Shown here: positions 48,501 through 60,559 of the stretch, piece after piece
Layout of the letters: each line of letters begins with the position of its first letter
How positions within the stretch are numbered: the first letter of the stretch is position 1
Assembly: GCF_963662255.1 (NCBI RefSeq)
Contig: NC_085051.1
Coordinates: forward strand, 50,755,101-50,819,100
From: Cinclus cinclus
Taxonomy: Eukaryota; Chordata; Aves; Passeriformes; Cinclidae
Direction of reading: 5' to 3'
DNA length: 64,000 bases
Notes under the pieces: generated by a model
The model's input: only the letters and a program-made list of their open reading frames with translations
What the model was told of the DNA's origin: nothing
The model's database searches: none
Program-made: the position numbers and the translations under genes

Positions 48501-51200
48501 GCAGTTTTTGCAACAGGACCCAGAGGCATGGCAGCAGATCTATCAGGGTTTGCCATGCTGAGGTCTCAGCAGGGAAAGATGCAGCCATAGGGACAGCACT
48601 CCTCTTCTGCAGGTCTTTACTGGGCGCTGCAGGAGAATTTGCAGTTAGGGAGAGGTGCAATGGGAAGAGAGAAAACCAATGAGTCCAGCAGGATGGGGAC
48701 CACCCTGGTGGGTCAGGATTTCCCCTTGGGCAAAGAGGAGGTGAATTAACAAGACTCAGTCAAAGATTATATATCTGTCGATACAAATTACCAGTGTTAA
48801 GTCTCTTAGAAGACATACAATTCTGATTGCAATATAATGTCAGATTTGTCCCAGCAAAACAATTATTACATGGTCCAGTCATGTCTTTCTGTCAACACAG
48901 TGATCTGGTGGTCAACCAGGGAATGTTGATAAGGAAGCCTCATGGATTCTGATACAAGAAAGACTTTTAATGCTGTTCTGTTTTTGTGCCATTTAGTGAC
49001 CAGCAAGATTGGCATCTGTCTTTCCTCTCTTGCTTCTTTCTGTGAGAATAAATAAAAGAGCAAATATAATTGTCTAGTCTAGTAATCTCACTGCATTTCT
49101 GCATCACTTTTGAACTATCTCATGAGCAATTAAGCCTCTCAACACTTTGCTGTACAATTTTATATCCAGTGAGGTGTTGCAGCTTGCCCAGGGACAGAGA
49201 GTACCTGTGCCCAGGAGGCAGTGCAGGTAGAGTGGTGAGTGGCAGAAGCCACCCCGTCCTTACCCAATGGTTTGCAGTCCCTCATGGGCAGGGCTGGATG
49301 GGTCAGGACTGGGGCATGTGGGGGCTTTGATTTCAGCTCTTTGTGCCCCTTTGTGCTGTGCAGCCAAGGTGCACAGATAAAAGGCTTAGCAGAAGACATT
49401 TTTGCTTCTATAAAACTAAACATTCTAGTTTTATACCTTAACCATAAATTTATTTGCCTATTTGATTTGTGCCTGTATAAAGCTATCTTAAGGAAAGTAT
49501 ATTTTTAAAAAAACAGATTATCAGCAAAACCACATATGGATTTTCTATTTTAATCAAGTTTTAAATTCTAGTATTACCATGAATCTCTCTAGTTTAATAA
49601 GCATCCTCCCTGCTTTATGCTGTCTCCCATATGTCCCATGAGCTGGGCAGTGACCCACACTCTAAAGGATTAGTCAGATGATAGTAATAAGAAAATAGGT
49701 TTTATTTTTGCTCATTATTTCTTTGTATGCTTACTACCTTCAGCAACCTCATCACAAATTATGTGGTTGATTTTCTCCAAGCCGCTGTCACTTGGGGGAG
49801 ATTGCACATCAGATCTGTGGTCTGACACAGTTGTTTCTTTATACCAACAAAGTATATTGTGCCTGTAGGAGATTTAGATTAATTGCTTCTAAGAAAGGGG
49901 TACAAGTTTTGGCTTCAAACAAACAAGGAGGCTCCTAAGATATAAGGGAAACAGCTTCTCTAGGAGACCCTCTCTATCTGAAGTGAGCTTAGATTCATTG
50001 GTGGGGCCACTTGGGAAGAAGATGGAGCAGATCTGCTATGGGACAGGAAACCGTGAGCTGGGATTTGTGCTTGTGAGGCACAGAAGCAGTGTCCTTCAGT
50101 TAACTGTCTCTAATTATTTTTTTAACATATTAATGACCATTGAAAACAGCAGATATCAGATATGCATTAGCTACCAAGAAACAAGCATGGCCTTGAATAA
50201 AAGGCATATACATGATTACCACCATGGGTTTTGTTGCTGTCGTATTTTTGTAGTTGTTACTGTAGTATATTTCATTTGGTATGGAGCTGCAGTGGACAGC
50301 AGCAAAGCTTGACAAGCCAATGGTGAAATAGTTTTGTAGGGCATCAAATCTATGGGCTTGATTTTTGCAACATTTATTCTGGTGGCAGAGGTTACTACTA
50401 CAGTAAAAATGAGTGTTGTATTGGCATGAGTATACAAACTTTTCAGAGAAATTGAAATAAAAATGTAAAGTATTTATGTAGAAATTGGGCCCTACTGCTT
50501 TGCTCTTCATCTCCTGCACATTCTGTGCCACACCTGGTCGCCTTCTGTGCAGTCTCACAATCTGCTCTGCACCATGGGCACGTTCCCCTGAGCCCTCACA
50601 CTGTAGGCACTGCCCAGAGCTCACCTTCCCAGAGCCCACCCTCCCAGCCCCACTGCCCAGAACTCACTTTCCCATTAACACTGCCTGCACCTTCCCAAAA
50701 ACCACCACTGCACACAGACAGGGGACACAGCTGCCTTGCCCTTCAATGCACATGCAGATGGAGGTGGGTCTCAGGGATTGATGGGGGCAATGTTAATTGG
50801 GGCACAGACACACAGAGGGAGGGAGAGGCCAGAAGCCTTTGCTGTTCAGGCACCATGTGCACACAATTGCCAGCTGCCTGAAAGCCCACTGCTTGCTGTG
50901 GGATTAGAGGGTTGGTCGGGGGTTTCTGTGTCTAAACTGGGTGATGCAGAACTGGGAGAGATCAGTGGGAGGTGATCCACAGAGAGTTAGAGTGAAGAGC
51001 CTTTACCCTTGAGAAATGGCAAACAAGTTATGGTGACCCATGTATGGAACACCTGAAAAAAAACTGCATAATTTTGTCCTGTATTGTGGCAGATCCTTGA
51101 GGATAATAAAGTGATACCAACTTCAACATAATCTTTTCTCTACTGGGTTGTGCATGGGAAGAGGTAAAGAGACATGGAGAAGGGTAAAGGAAGTTCCAGG
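42521..51200. other. Intergenic interval EML1-EVL
   Basis: About 8.7 kb between the EML1 polyadenylation region and the EVL CpG island. Open frames are scattered (the longest on + is 170 codons at 43183-43695) without coding character, splice context or recognisable domains. No RNA gene or confident repeat was seen. GC content rises towards 50.5-51.2 kb. Confidence 0.6.
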
Positions 51201-51820
51201 CTCTGGACCTCGTGAATATCATCACCCTGTGGTTTGGGCTGCACAACGGGGTTGGCAGGCGGAGATTGGAAGGCGAAGGGCAGCGGGTTAGGGACGGGAC
51301 TGAGATGCGGAGTGAGAACGAGAGTTGGATGGGAAAAACACATGACTCGGAGGCGGCCCGGGGTTCCCAGGGTGGGTGGTGGGAAGGTAGGTGCGGAGAA
51401 AGGACGAGGCTGAAAGGAGGGGCAAGAGAGCTCGAAGGGACACTCGTTGACACAAACGGGAAGGGTGACGGAGGGGGAACCACAGCTGCCCTCCTGGAAA
51501 TGCCAGTTCTGCTTTTGCTTCTACCAACAAAAGCACCGGTTCTGGCCCTGCACAGGACAGCACTTTGCAGAGGAGAGGTCTCCAACCTCGGCACTGCCCC
51601 GCTGCAGCCGGGAGCGGTTCGGGGACGTGGCACGGCCAAGTCCCCGGCACCTCGCACCGGCACCGCCGAGGATCCCGGCGGAGCCGCAGCCGCCGGTGGG
51701 TGCCGCGGACCGTGCCCCACCTGCGGCGGGCGGGGACCCCGGGCAGGGCCGGGGCCGGCCCCGACACCGCGGCGGGGGCGGGGCGGGAGGGGAGGGGAGG
51801 GGCGGCCCCGCCGCGCGTGG

Positions 51821-51846
51821 GAGCGGAGCGGAGCGGAGCGGAGCGG
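51821..51846. repeat. (GAGCG)5 pentanucleotide repeat
   Basis: Five perfect GAGCG units in the CpG island just upstream of the presumed EVL leader. Confidence 0.85.
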
Positions 51847-51918
51847 CGGCGCTTTGTCCTGCCCACACAGACACACAGACACAGACACAGGCAGCGCAGC
51901 CGGGCGGGAGCCGGCAAC

Positions 51919-51966
51919 ATGGCCGGGCCGGCGGAGGGGCTGCCCGGCGCCGCGCTGCCCGGCTAG
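51919..51966 (+). CDS. Upstream ORF in the EVL 5' leader (15 codons)
   Basis: GGCAACATGG is a strong initiation context (A at -3, G at +4). The frame reads MAGPAEGLPGAALPG then TAG, ending 152 bases before the EVL start and in a different frame. If it is within the transcript, it would be expected to reduce or regulate EVL translation, with reinitiation downstream. Confidence 0.4.
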   Translation: MAGPAEGLPGAALPG

Positions 51967-52013
51967 CGCCCAGGGGCCCGGCGCTGCCGCTGGGGCGGCG
52001 CCGCCGCCGGAGG

Positions 52014-52030
52014 CCCCCCCCCCCCCCCCC
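52014..52030. repeat. C17 homopolymer in EVL leader
   Basis: Seventeen consecutive C bases between GGAGG and GTCCCG. On the opposite strand this is a G-run capable of quadruplex formation. It is also prone to length error in assembly. Confidence 0.85.
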
Positions 52031-52050
52031 GTCCCGCCGCCGACACCGTC

Positions 52051-52077
52051 CGGTCCCGGTCCCGGTCCCGGTCCCGG
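52051..52077. repeat. (CGGTCC)4 hexanucleotide repeat
   Basis: Four CGGTCC units plus CGG, continuing into degenerate CCCCGGCCCGG. It lies about 40 bases upstream of the presumed EVL start codon. Confidence 0.85.
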
Positions 52078-52118
52078 CCCCGGCCCGGCCTCGGCCGCCG
52101 CCGCGCCCCGCCGGGAAG

Positions 52119-52123
52119 ATGAG
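52119..52123 (+). CDS. EVL: EVL (Ena/VASP-like) first coding bases, start of exon 1 CDS
   Basis: CCGGGAAGATGAG|GTGAGC: a start codon with A at -3 is followed by AG and an excellent donor. EVL and its paralogue ENAH begin Met-Ser-Glu-Gln, with the Ser codon split after AG by intron 1, so only five coding bases are expected here. EVL directly follows EML1 in the same orientation in vertebrates. EVL is an actin-filament elongation factor with EVH1 and EVH2 domains, all encoded further downstream outside the window. The identification rests on the split codon, CpG promoter and synteny, not on protein similarity. The 5' UTR part of the exon extends upstream to an unknown start. Confidence 0.72.
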
Positions 52124-52412
52124 GTGAGCGCGGGCGGGCGGGGATGCGCCGAGCGCCGCGGAGCTCCCGCCGGAGGGATGGGGGGACCTCGGGTCCCCGC
52201 GGTGGTGTCACGGCGTGGGGGTGGGGATTTCCTGTGGCAGTGGAAGGCGGAGGAGAGGTTAAGCAATGCGGCGCTTCCTAGTCCTTCACCGGATGGATAG
52301 CACGAATGGGTGGTGACGTTTTTGGCATGTTTGACTGTCAGTGCCTAAATCCATCTGACGGATTATCTGGCGGTTACAAAAGGCTGTAAGCGCCTGTGAA
52401 ACTGCCGCGGTG

Positions 52413-52538
52413 TGCAGCCGGGATGTGCCCGGTGCTGCCGTGCCCTGCAGCCGGGATCTCCCGGTGCTGCCGTGCCCTGCAGCCGGGATGTGCCCGGTGC
52501 TGCCGTGCCCTGCAGCCGGGATGTGCCCGGTGCTGCCG
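52413..52538. repeat. 33-bp minisatellite, four copies
   Basis: Four tandem copies of a unit beginning TGCAGCCGGGATGTGCCCGG at 52413, 52446, 52478 and 52511. Spacing is 33, 32 and 33 bp. The second copy reads ATCTCCCGG and is one base shorter. It sits about 290 bases inside presumed EVL intron 1, within the CpG island. Confidence 0.9.
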
Positions 52539-55003
52539 GAGGGACGGCGAGAGCGGTGTGGAAGGACACGGGCGGGGAGAGCGGTGTGTGAGGAAGGGAA
52601 CGAGGACTTCACCGGAGAAGCGGAGATGGGATATTTCTCAAGAGCATCCAGCATGGGCCGTGCCGGATCTCCCAGTCTCCCGCTCCTCCGGCAGCGAGTG
52701 CTACAGCTCGTAGTTTTCCCGAAGTCAATTTATCAGTTGTGAACAGGAAGGGCGAAAAAGCCCCACCAACCTAATTTCCTGGTGGAAGGATGGAGGGGAA
52801 ACATTATTTGGTTTGGTTTATGCTCGTCCAAACCTCTCTCTTTCCTCATTTATTCGAGTTCACTTGAGCTGTCAGTATGTCAGAGCCACCCAGCCCCCGA
52901 TTCATCTTTAATTCTAGTAAATTTTTCCACTTAATAATTATTATCTTTAGCGGAGTAAAATTGCTTTGGGAAACCTTAATAATGGAAGTAACAGTTTGAA
53001 GCTAGATATCTTTCTGTGGTGCCCGTGATTCCTGGATTGCAGGGTTGGCAGTGCTCCTAATGAGTGCAGTGGAAGTCCAGAAAAGCCTTCACCTGCATTT
53101 ACAGTTACATTTACTCCTGGCACTATCGTGCGTGTTGAAGACTTGGAGCTGCATGGATTTTGGTTTTTTTTTAGCCATTTGCATTTACCATTAATTTTTC
53201 TCACTTGCTTAAAGTAGCTTTCTTGGGGAGGGCCAAAAGCACACAAACCTGCTGTGTCATGTGTCTGGTGGTCATGTGTCTCCATGCAAAAGGTGTGTCT
53301 GCATCAGTCTCACCTGGTCTGACCAGAATGCTGGTCAGAGACCTCCAGGGAGAAGTCATCAAACACAACAGATGGTGGGGAAGTTTTCCCTTGCTCCCTC
53401 CTGCTCACCTAGTAGCTCAGTTGGGAGAACTCTTGCCCCATGAAGAAGAGCTGCTAGAGCTCTCTCCCCAGGAAGAAGGAAAGTTGACTTACTGACTCAA
53501 GCCCATCTTTCACTCCAAGGAGAGACCATGGGCAGATTGGAAGGCTGCAATGATGTTGGGTTTCTCCCGTTGAAGATGGGGAATGGGATTCTGCTCCACT
53601 TGAACTTCCACAGTTGGTGGCTGCACTTTTTATTGGGAGAGGGAATAGGGGAGAGAGAACCACCAAGGCAGACTGTGAATTAGGTTATCATAATGTACCC
53701 AAAGTGATCCCCACCAGGAGAGCTAGGGCACTCTCAGAGGAGGTCAGCCACAGGGTGTTCTGGGAGAAAAATGCAGCTTAACTCCAGGAGAGGCTCCAAA
53801 ACTTTCCCATATCCTCATTTTTGACAGTGATGGAGGGGGTGCTTCTTTAGGTTGCACCCCTCCAGGCTGCCTGTGCTCTACATGAGGCAGCCAGAGCTGC
53901 TCTGTGTGCGCTGGGCGTGTCCTTGTGCAACTGCCCTTTCCTGCTTTCCCCATGTGACACTTGGCATCTGCAGGTGCAGCACACTTAAAGTAGCCTTTTG
54001 TTATAAATACCACTTTCATACTTAACGTACATTATTGTTTTGTTGGATTTTTAAAAATAGATTCCTGTTTTTAAAGGCTTCCATTACAGATTTTTTTCCC
54101 TTGCATATACAGACATTACTGAATAGGCTGTATTTGGTTGTCAGCAAATATGTGTCTGTAAATCACCTAAAACCTTTTCCAATAACAATTATTGTTTAAT
54201 AAATACAGGCTGTACAGTTCCTAAATACCCTGGCAGGCTATATAATCATTTAATAAAAACCTCCTTGAAACATTTGCTTAGCCATGTGTGTTTTATTTGC
54301 ATCGCTTTTTGTGGTGAATAGATTACAGTGCTATTCTTTGCCCTATTGCATTTATGTGATGGTTTCCATTTTTTGATAATTCTTTATGTCTTCACTTCAA
54401 AGGTATGAAGTGTGTGAATAGTGGGTGTATCAGACACCTTAGTAATAAAAAAGATTATAATAGATGTTCTACCTCAAAAATGGATTAGGATCCCTGCGTG
54501 GAAAATGTTAAAGTGCAGAGGTGTTATTATTTTTTTAGTACACAAAAATACTGCTTTAATATAAAAAATGTAGCAGTTATTTCACAGTAGATATTAATTT
54601 ATTCTTAGAAGTATCAGAATTAGCTCATGTTTGGGAAAATGTCTATGAATATCACTGTAGGTGAAAATAAAATTTTTACATTCTGTCAACAGAGGTGTAA
54701 CCTGTAATTTCTTAGTCATACCTGTAGTTTATAAGGCATCTGTGTTTCAGTGGTCCCTATTCTTAAAAATAAAAACCAGACATAACATTTTGGGTGGATT
54801 CCTGAAAAAATCCATCTCTCTTTTTGCCATGTCTGTAGTGAGAGTATATTTGCTCTCTGTGCTGTACTCCTGAGGCAGTGATGGGGGGGGGGAGCATCCC
54901 ACTTTAAGCACTTAGTTTTTTTCTGTACAGAACATAAAGTTAATATCTGAAGATGGAACCAGCCTCTAAACAGGATTATTCAGATTAAAACTGTACCTCC
55001 TTG

Positions 55004-55023
55004 TTTTTTTTTTTTTTTTTTTT
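55004..55023. repeat. T20 homopolymer
   Basis: Twenty consecutive T. No retroelement body was recognised next to it. Confidence 0.9.
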
Positions 55024-56825
55024 GTGGTAGCACATGTTTTAATCCAAGCCAAAGTAATGAGTTCAGAATAGAAATTATGAGGGAAGACAGTGTCACTGAG
55101 CACCTTAAAGTTTAGCTAAACTCAGCCTTTTTGTTCTGAGGTTTTTATATAGCTATCAACTGGAAGATGTTGTATTTAGTTCTACTTTAAATGGATGGAG
55201 CAACATTTTGAGAATAAGAGGACTGAATATTCATAGTACAGACCTGTTTTAATTACAGGAAGGTATATACAGTATACTTCTTAATCCTTTTATTTTCAGA
55301 TATAAGCAAGCAAAGTATTTACATTTATACCAATAAACACAATGTATTGATCGTTTCAGCATCCTCCTCATTTTTTATTAATTAAGCAGTTTGTAAGATA
55401 ACTCAAGAATCTTGCCAGTTCTTTCAGTTTGCATGGAGGGTAACTGAAGTTGCATGTCTGCAGTGTTATTTTCTAACTTTTCTCTCTTTTTACCATTTTT
55501 TTATGTTTACATCTGTAAAAAAACAAGAGAAAACATGATGATTTTACTTATAATGTCATCAAAATTGGGGTTACCCACCTCACTGGACTGGTGGACTTTG
55601 TAGCTCAGTGTTTCTAGCAGAAAAGCAGGAGCGCACCCTGAGATTGATAATAAAATCCATAAAAAAAGTTGGCTATAAAATATCATTTTACCTTGTCACT
55701 TAGTAATTGATTTCTGAGCTGGAGCAGTATGCTGGAGCAATATGTAACTTAGCTAATTTTTGTTTAATTCGAAGGCTCTGTCCTGCCATGTTCTGACTCC
55801 TGTATGCTGTGGTATCATGGTTTGTGGTTGGGGGTTCCTGGGGTCAGCTGGGAACTGTCAGACCACCCCCCACAGCCCTGCCTTTGGATGTGTTTAGGTT
55901 TGCAGCCTTTCAGGCTGAACCTGTGCCACACAGTTCTGCCAGCATCTCTCAATAGGAAAAGCCTGTCACAGTTTGGTCAGCAAAATCCCAGGTGTGGGTA
56001 CTATGCTGCTGACAGAAAATGGCTTTTGTTAGCTCTTGTTATTTAGAGGGCTAGGTAAGCTCTAGCTGCAGTTAAACTTGTTGTCGGGAGATTTTGGACC
56101 TCCAGTGAAGGTTGTACCGTGCTGGCTGTGGCCATGTAAAGGCAGCAGTGGTGTTCCATTGGGAACAGGCAGAGCTGGGTTTCCATCAGTGTACCCCGAC
56201 TGTCAGCCCATGGAACAGGCAGGCCAGCTGTGCCTCTGTCATACTGTTATTCCGTATACTTTCCAATTTTTTTCCCCTTCTCTAAAATAGAGCATAAATC
56301 CTGGACATCTTTGTGTGTTCCCTCATTTTTTGGGTGTTATGTAGTGGTATAACTGAGGCTGAAGATAATCTTTCAGATGTTTAACTCAGTGTTGTGGGTT
56401 TGTGTGGTGTGCCCCTGCTGTTCCTGGGTCACTCAGACCATGTTAAACAACAGATACATTAATACAGAATAGCCTCATTAAAGTATGTCACAGTTAAAGG
56501 TGTCTGCATAATCCATCTGCACTTGGCTGGCTACTGCTTTGGGCAGTACAGTACTTCTCTCTTTTGAAGTATTTTACTTTAAATATTTGTGTTCCTTGTA
56601 AGAAATCGTAAAAATCTTTTCAAAGTGCAGACACGATTCAGTTTCAAATAATTTCCTGTATCTTGCAAGTTTTGTGATTTCTTTCCTTTTGTTTTCTATG
56701 TCAGTTTCACTCAGTTCTGAGCACTGTGTAAGGAGCAGTATGGAACCTCTTTAGAAAATATTTCTAAAACTGCTGCCAAAATAAAATTAATTATAACTAA
56801 TTTTAAATCCTAATAATTACAGAAT

Positions 56826-56875
56826 TGAAATAAGTAAGTTGAAATAAAATAAGTAGAAATAAAATAAGTTGAATG
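56826..56875. repeat. Short degenerate tandem repeat
   Basis: Three imperfect units of the type AAGTAGAAATAAAAT / AAGTTGAAATAAAAT in an A-rich stretch. Confidence 0.6.
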
Positions 56876-58249
56876 AGCTTCAGGTTTTCTTTTTTTTTGA
56901 GAAGGTAGTTATAAATATTTCTGGGTTCTCTGTGGAAACAGAACCACAGTATCATCCATACTTTATTTACATTTAACAGACAAAATCTCATGGATGTGTT
57001 GTTATTGTCCTTCTCTCTAGTAGGTAAGCACAAAAGCTGGCTCAGCTGTATATAGGTATTGCTCCACATATTTCTTTTCTTCACGGTCATTGCAGAACTC
57101 CAGGGATCCACAGTGCTTCCCCTCCTTTTTCTTTTTCTCAGCCTAGTGGCCCAGACTCAGTTTCTCAGGAGCAGGAAGGAGAGGTGGAGTAGCTGTGCCA
57201 CATTCCTTCCTTTGCCTGGGCCCAGTGTTTGCCCTCAGGCAGATTTCATCTCCAGTCACCTACCCAAGACTTTCATTTCATCTGCTTTTTGATCTAATGT
57301 GCCATAATGGGGGGAAAGGACCCAAAACCACCACAGCACACTTGATGGGAACACCCGTAAAGCTCTTGTCCCTGTCACAGTGCAGCCCTGATGCCACCCA
57401 GAGAGAAGACGCCAGACCTCCAGACAGGGTGCAAGTCATGGCAGCACACAACCTCTCTTGGCTTAGTCTACCTAGTTCCTGATTAGCCCACGGGAAGCTT
57501 TGCAGTGTAGGGGCAGGCTGTTTCCCAGTGGCTGGGACGGTGGGGACATCTCTGCCCTGTGCTGTAGGAACCTCATGGTTCACCTGGCACATTTTTCCCA
57601 TAACACCTCCGGGTTCATGGGTGTGTGTGCACATCACCCAGTAACACTCAAAGTGTGTTTCAGTCCAGGTTGTGACCCTGTGAAACTGAAAACAGTTTAA
57701 TTATTTCCCCTCCACAATTTCTGGTCTATTTAGCCTTGCAGAATGCTTCTTCCTCTGAGACTTTGCATTTTTGCGTTGAGCAAATGCCTGGAATGTTATT
57801 GACAGTCTTTCCAAAACTATTCATCACTTGAGAACTGTAGAAGCATTAAGGATATATATCTTTATTAGTCAGAGGAGACAGAGTGGGCAAGTCCTTACCA
57901 AAAGTTTTAGCCTGGAAGCCTTCACATTTCTGACTATCCTTTTCTTCTTACGCTCTGCAGACCGTTCCACTGCAGGCTCCCAAGTGCTTTGAGGTACAAA
58001 CTGTGTAGCCTAGCCGTGGGTATGGATGAGCATTTTCTAACTACTAACCATGTTCCCTCTCAAAAAAAAGGTATTTTTCACCTGAGGCCATGATGGAGGT
58101 GTTTCTACCTATCCTGAGCTATAAATACTGTTTAACAGGAATTAAACACCTTGAATCACTGAGCCTCCCTCCCTGACTGAGTTTCCTGTATTTTCATGTA
58201 TTTCATGTGATCACTCTGTAAGTCAGCACTGAGGCTGGACCTGTTTTGT

Positions 58250-58530
58250 AGAGTCACAGAATGGTTTGGGTTGGAAGGGACATTAAAAATCACTCCAACA
58301 GGTCCCTGTCTTTCCTGTGCTGGGGACCCCAGAGCTGGGTGCAGCACTGCAGGTGGGGGTCTCATCAGAATGAAGTAGAGAGGCAGAATTATCTTCCTCT
58401 ACCTGCTGGCTACCTTTCTTGATGCAGTCTAGGATTCAATTGGCTTTCTAGGCTGTGAGCAGACATTGCTGGCTCATGTCCACATGTTGGTTTGTTCTGT
58501 GGAAGCTCCTCACCATTGAGTTCGATCTCA
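58250..58530 (-). mobile_element. CR1 LINE 3' fragment, antisense
   Basis: Begins with the reverse complement of the CR1 terminus (TCACAGAATGGTTTGGGTTG then GAAGGGACATTAAAAATCA). It continues through TGGGTGCAGCACTGCAGGTG, TCTACCTGCTGGCTACC, TTGATGCAGTCTAGGATTC, TTGGCTTTCTAGGCTGTGAG and ACATTGCTGGCTCATGTCC, all CR1 blocks in order. It is better preserved than the copy at 6.4-7.6 kb. Confidence 0.88.
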
Positions 58531-60559
58531 TTTAGGTGAGCAGTTCATTTCCCAGGCAGTAGGTGTCATTCCTGCAACTTGAGATCTCACAATTATATTT
58601 CTCTCTTTCTTCAGCTTCACATAGGTGTCAGGATGGATAGACATCTTTTTTTTTCTGTGAAAAGAGTGTAAAAGAGAAAATAAAAAAAAAAAGCAATCTC
58701 TGTAGTACTGTGACTCGTAGTGTGCCACGGGTGCAGGCACAGGGAGATGCTCCAGCAGTTTGTGTTTATGCAGCAAGGCTGGTCAGGCCCAGTCCTTGTT
58801 GTTGGGGTGAGCCTTATGGTGCAGGCATGCTCTGCTTCCTTGGCTGCTCTGCACCTGCTAAATCTCGTAACCCTTTTGGCATCACTGCTTTATCTGCTGG
58901 AGGATGACAATTCTTACCTGAGAGGGAATTAAGATGATTAAGTAGCTGGGTCTCAGTCTAGCACAGGATTTAAGGCTTAAGTTTGGTCCTGTTGCAGTCC
59001 TTGCTTTGCTAGATGAGAGTCTCCTGTTCAAAAAGCATTTCTGAGGATGACAACCATTTTTGTAGTAAATGCTAAGCATTACAGCAAAGTCCATTGTGTA
59101 TTGCCATCCATTCATCCCTTCCTCCCCTTCCTTCTTTTCCCATCATTCGCTGCTTCTTAGTCTGCATGTGTGTAGCTTCCTTCCTTTATCCCTTGTCAGC
59201 AAGCCACTCCCTCAGTAACGAGGAGATCTAGAAAATACAGTTAAATGACATTAAGGAGAAGCAGGGCCGTGGCCACCGTAATCCCTTTAATTGCATGCTG
59301 AATGCTTTTTCTCCACAGCTGTACACGGTTCAGAGCTTGGCTGCAGCGATGTTCCGAGGGTCTGTGTTCGCATGCGACAGGATCGGCTAAACACACCCAG
59401 GGCTGCTGAATGCTCATGGTGAAAGGACAGCTGAACTCACTAAATTCAAGTGTTAAAGCTGTAATTGGAAATGTCTTTGCATGTGTGCTGGATGAGTGGG
59501 AATATGTCTTTAGCACTGGACAGACTAGCACTGCTCAATTCATGTGTCGTGGTCCAGAGGACATCAAAAGAGAGATCAAAAAATGCCTACAAAAATTTTA
59601 AAAATCATAAGCAAGGCAGTTTAAAACCATCCTCTTATGCGCATATTTCATGCAGTTTTTATGTTTGTACCTATTCCTGTTAGCTTGCTACTGTTCTTTT
59701 TACCCACTTAAAATACTTTTGATACTAAAATGATTTTATTACATGGCTCTGTTTTCTCTGTCATTCTAGTTCCCACCTGCCAAACAGTAGTGGGATTTGA
59801 GCTAATCTGTGAATTTCTTTTTGAAAAGGATTTGTGATTTAAAATGAGAGAAATACTGGACAAGTATATTTTGACAGAATGATGTCACTTTAATATTATG
59901 ACTTCATCATGAATTATTGTTGAATGCTGCAACACATTTGCATGCTAATCTTTCTTTTAATTAATTAAATACATGACCTAGGTGAATGTAGGTTAGTTTT
60001 TGATTCCACGGCTGTTATTTTGAGAAGTAAGAGTTGTATCATCCAAACAAAGCAGTCTTCTCAGGCAATTAATTACTTTGACTATTCAGTAAGTAGAAGA
60101 GAGAAAACAGGAACTTACATGTTCATTTCACCTGTATGCTTAATAAAATGTCCTTTATCAGTCCCTGTTTGTTGTTTTACTTGCCTGATAGTAAGAACCA
60201 TCTTTGGGTAGGTGGAACAAGGAGTTACATCTCTCCATCACACTTTGGCACATGCAGTATTGTCCATTAGAGGTGCTGCTTTTTCATCTGTCACCAAAGC
60301 GATCCACAACTCACAGCACTAGATTCCACTGGTAACCCAGTGCTGTGATGGATCCTCCCAGAGCCTGACCTGCTGCCTCTTGGCTTTGTGTTTATTTGTT
60401 TTAATTGGTGCTGAACTGTCAAACATTGGTTCACAGCATGCAGAATCACACACAGCTGTCTCCAAGGCCACCGTGGTGAGGGGTGATGCCCAGGGATGTC
60501 TGGTTCATCACACACCCAGGAGCAGTCCAGAGGCACGTGCCTGTACCTGCATGTCAGCC

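Larger units (their letters stand above)
51230..52720. promoter_or_regulatory. EVL: CpG island promoter of EVL
   Basis: The most GC- and CpG-rich interval of the window, in sharp contrast to AT-rich flanks. It carries GC boxes (GGGGCGGGGCGGG at about 51776-51788 and further GGGGCGG copies to about 51805), a (GAGCG)5 tract, and no TATA box, typical of a dispersed housekeeping-type promoter. Exon 1 of the presumed EVL gene ends inside it at 52123. The exact transcription start cannot be read from sequence; about 51.8-51.9 kb is plausible. Confidence 0.75.

Noticed and set aside
50130..50639. 169-codon minus-strand open frame
   Set aside because: No recognisable domain. Composition follows the local sequence, and other frames overlap it.
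51028..52266. 412-codon open frame on the minus strand across the CpG island
   Set aside because: GC-rich sequence lacks stop codons by chance. The translation is low-complexity Pro/Arg/Gly, overlaps other long frames in several phases, and shows no domain.
51212..52300. 362-codon open frame on the plus strand in the CpG island
   Set aside because: Same cause. It is not in the EVL start frame, runs through the exon 1 donor and the C17 tract, and is low-complexity.
52363..52654. Minus-strand open frames with an 11-residue repeat
   Set aside because: The repeat is simply the 33-bp minisatellite read in a frame without stops.
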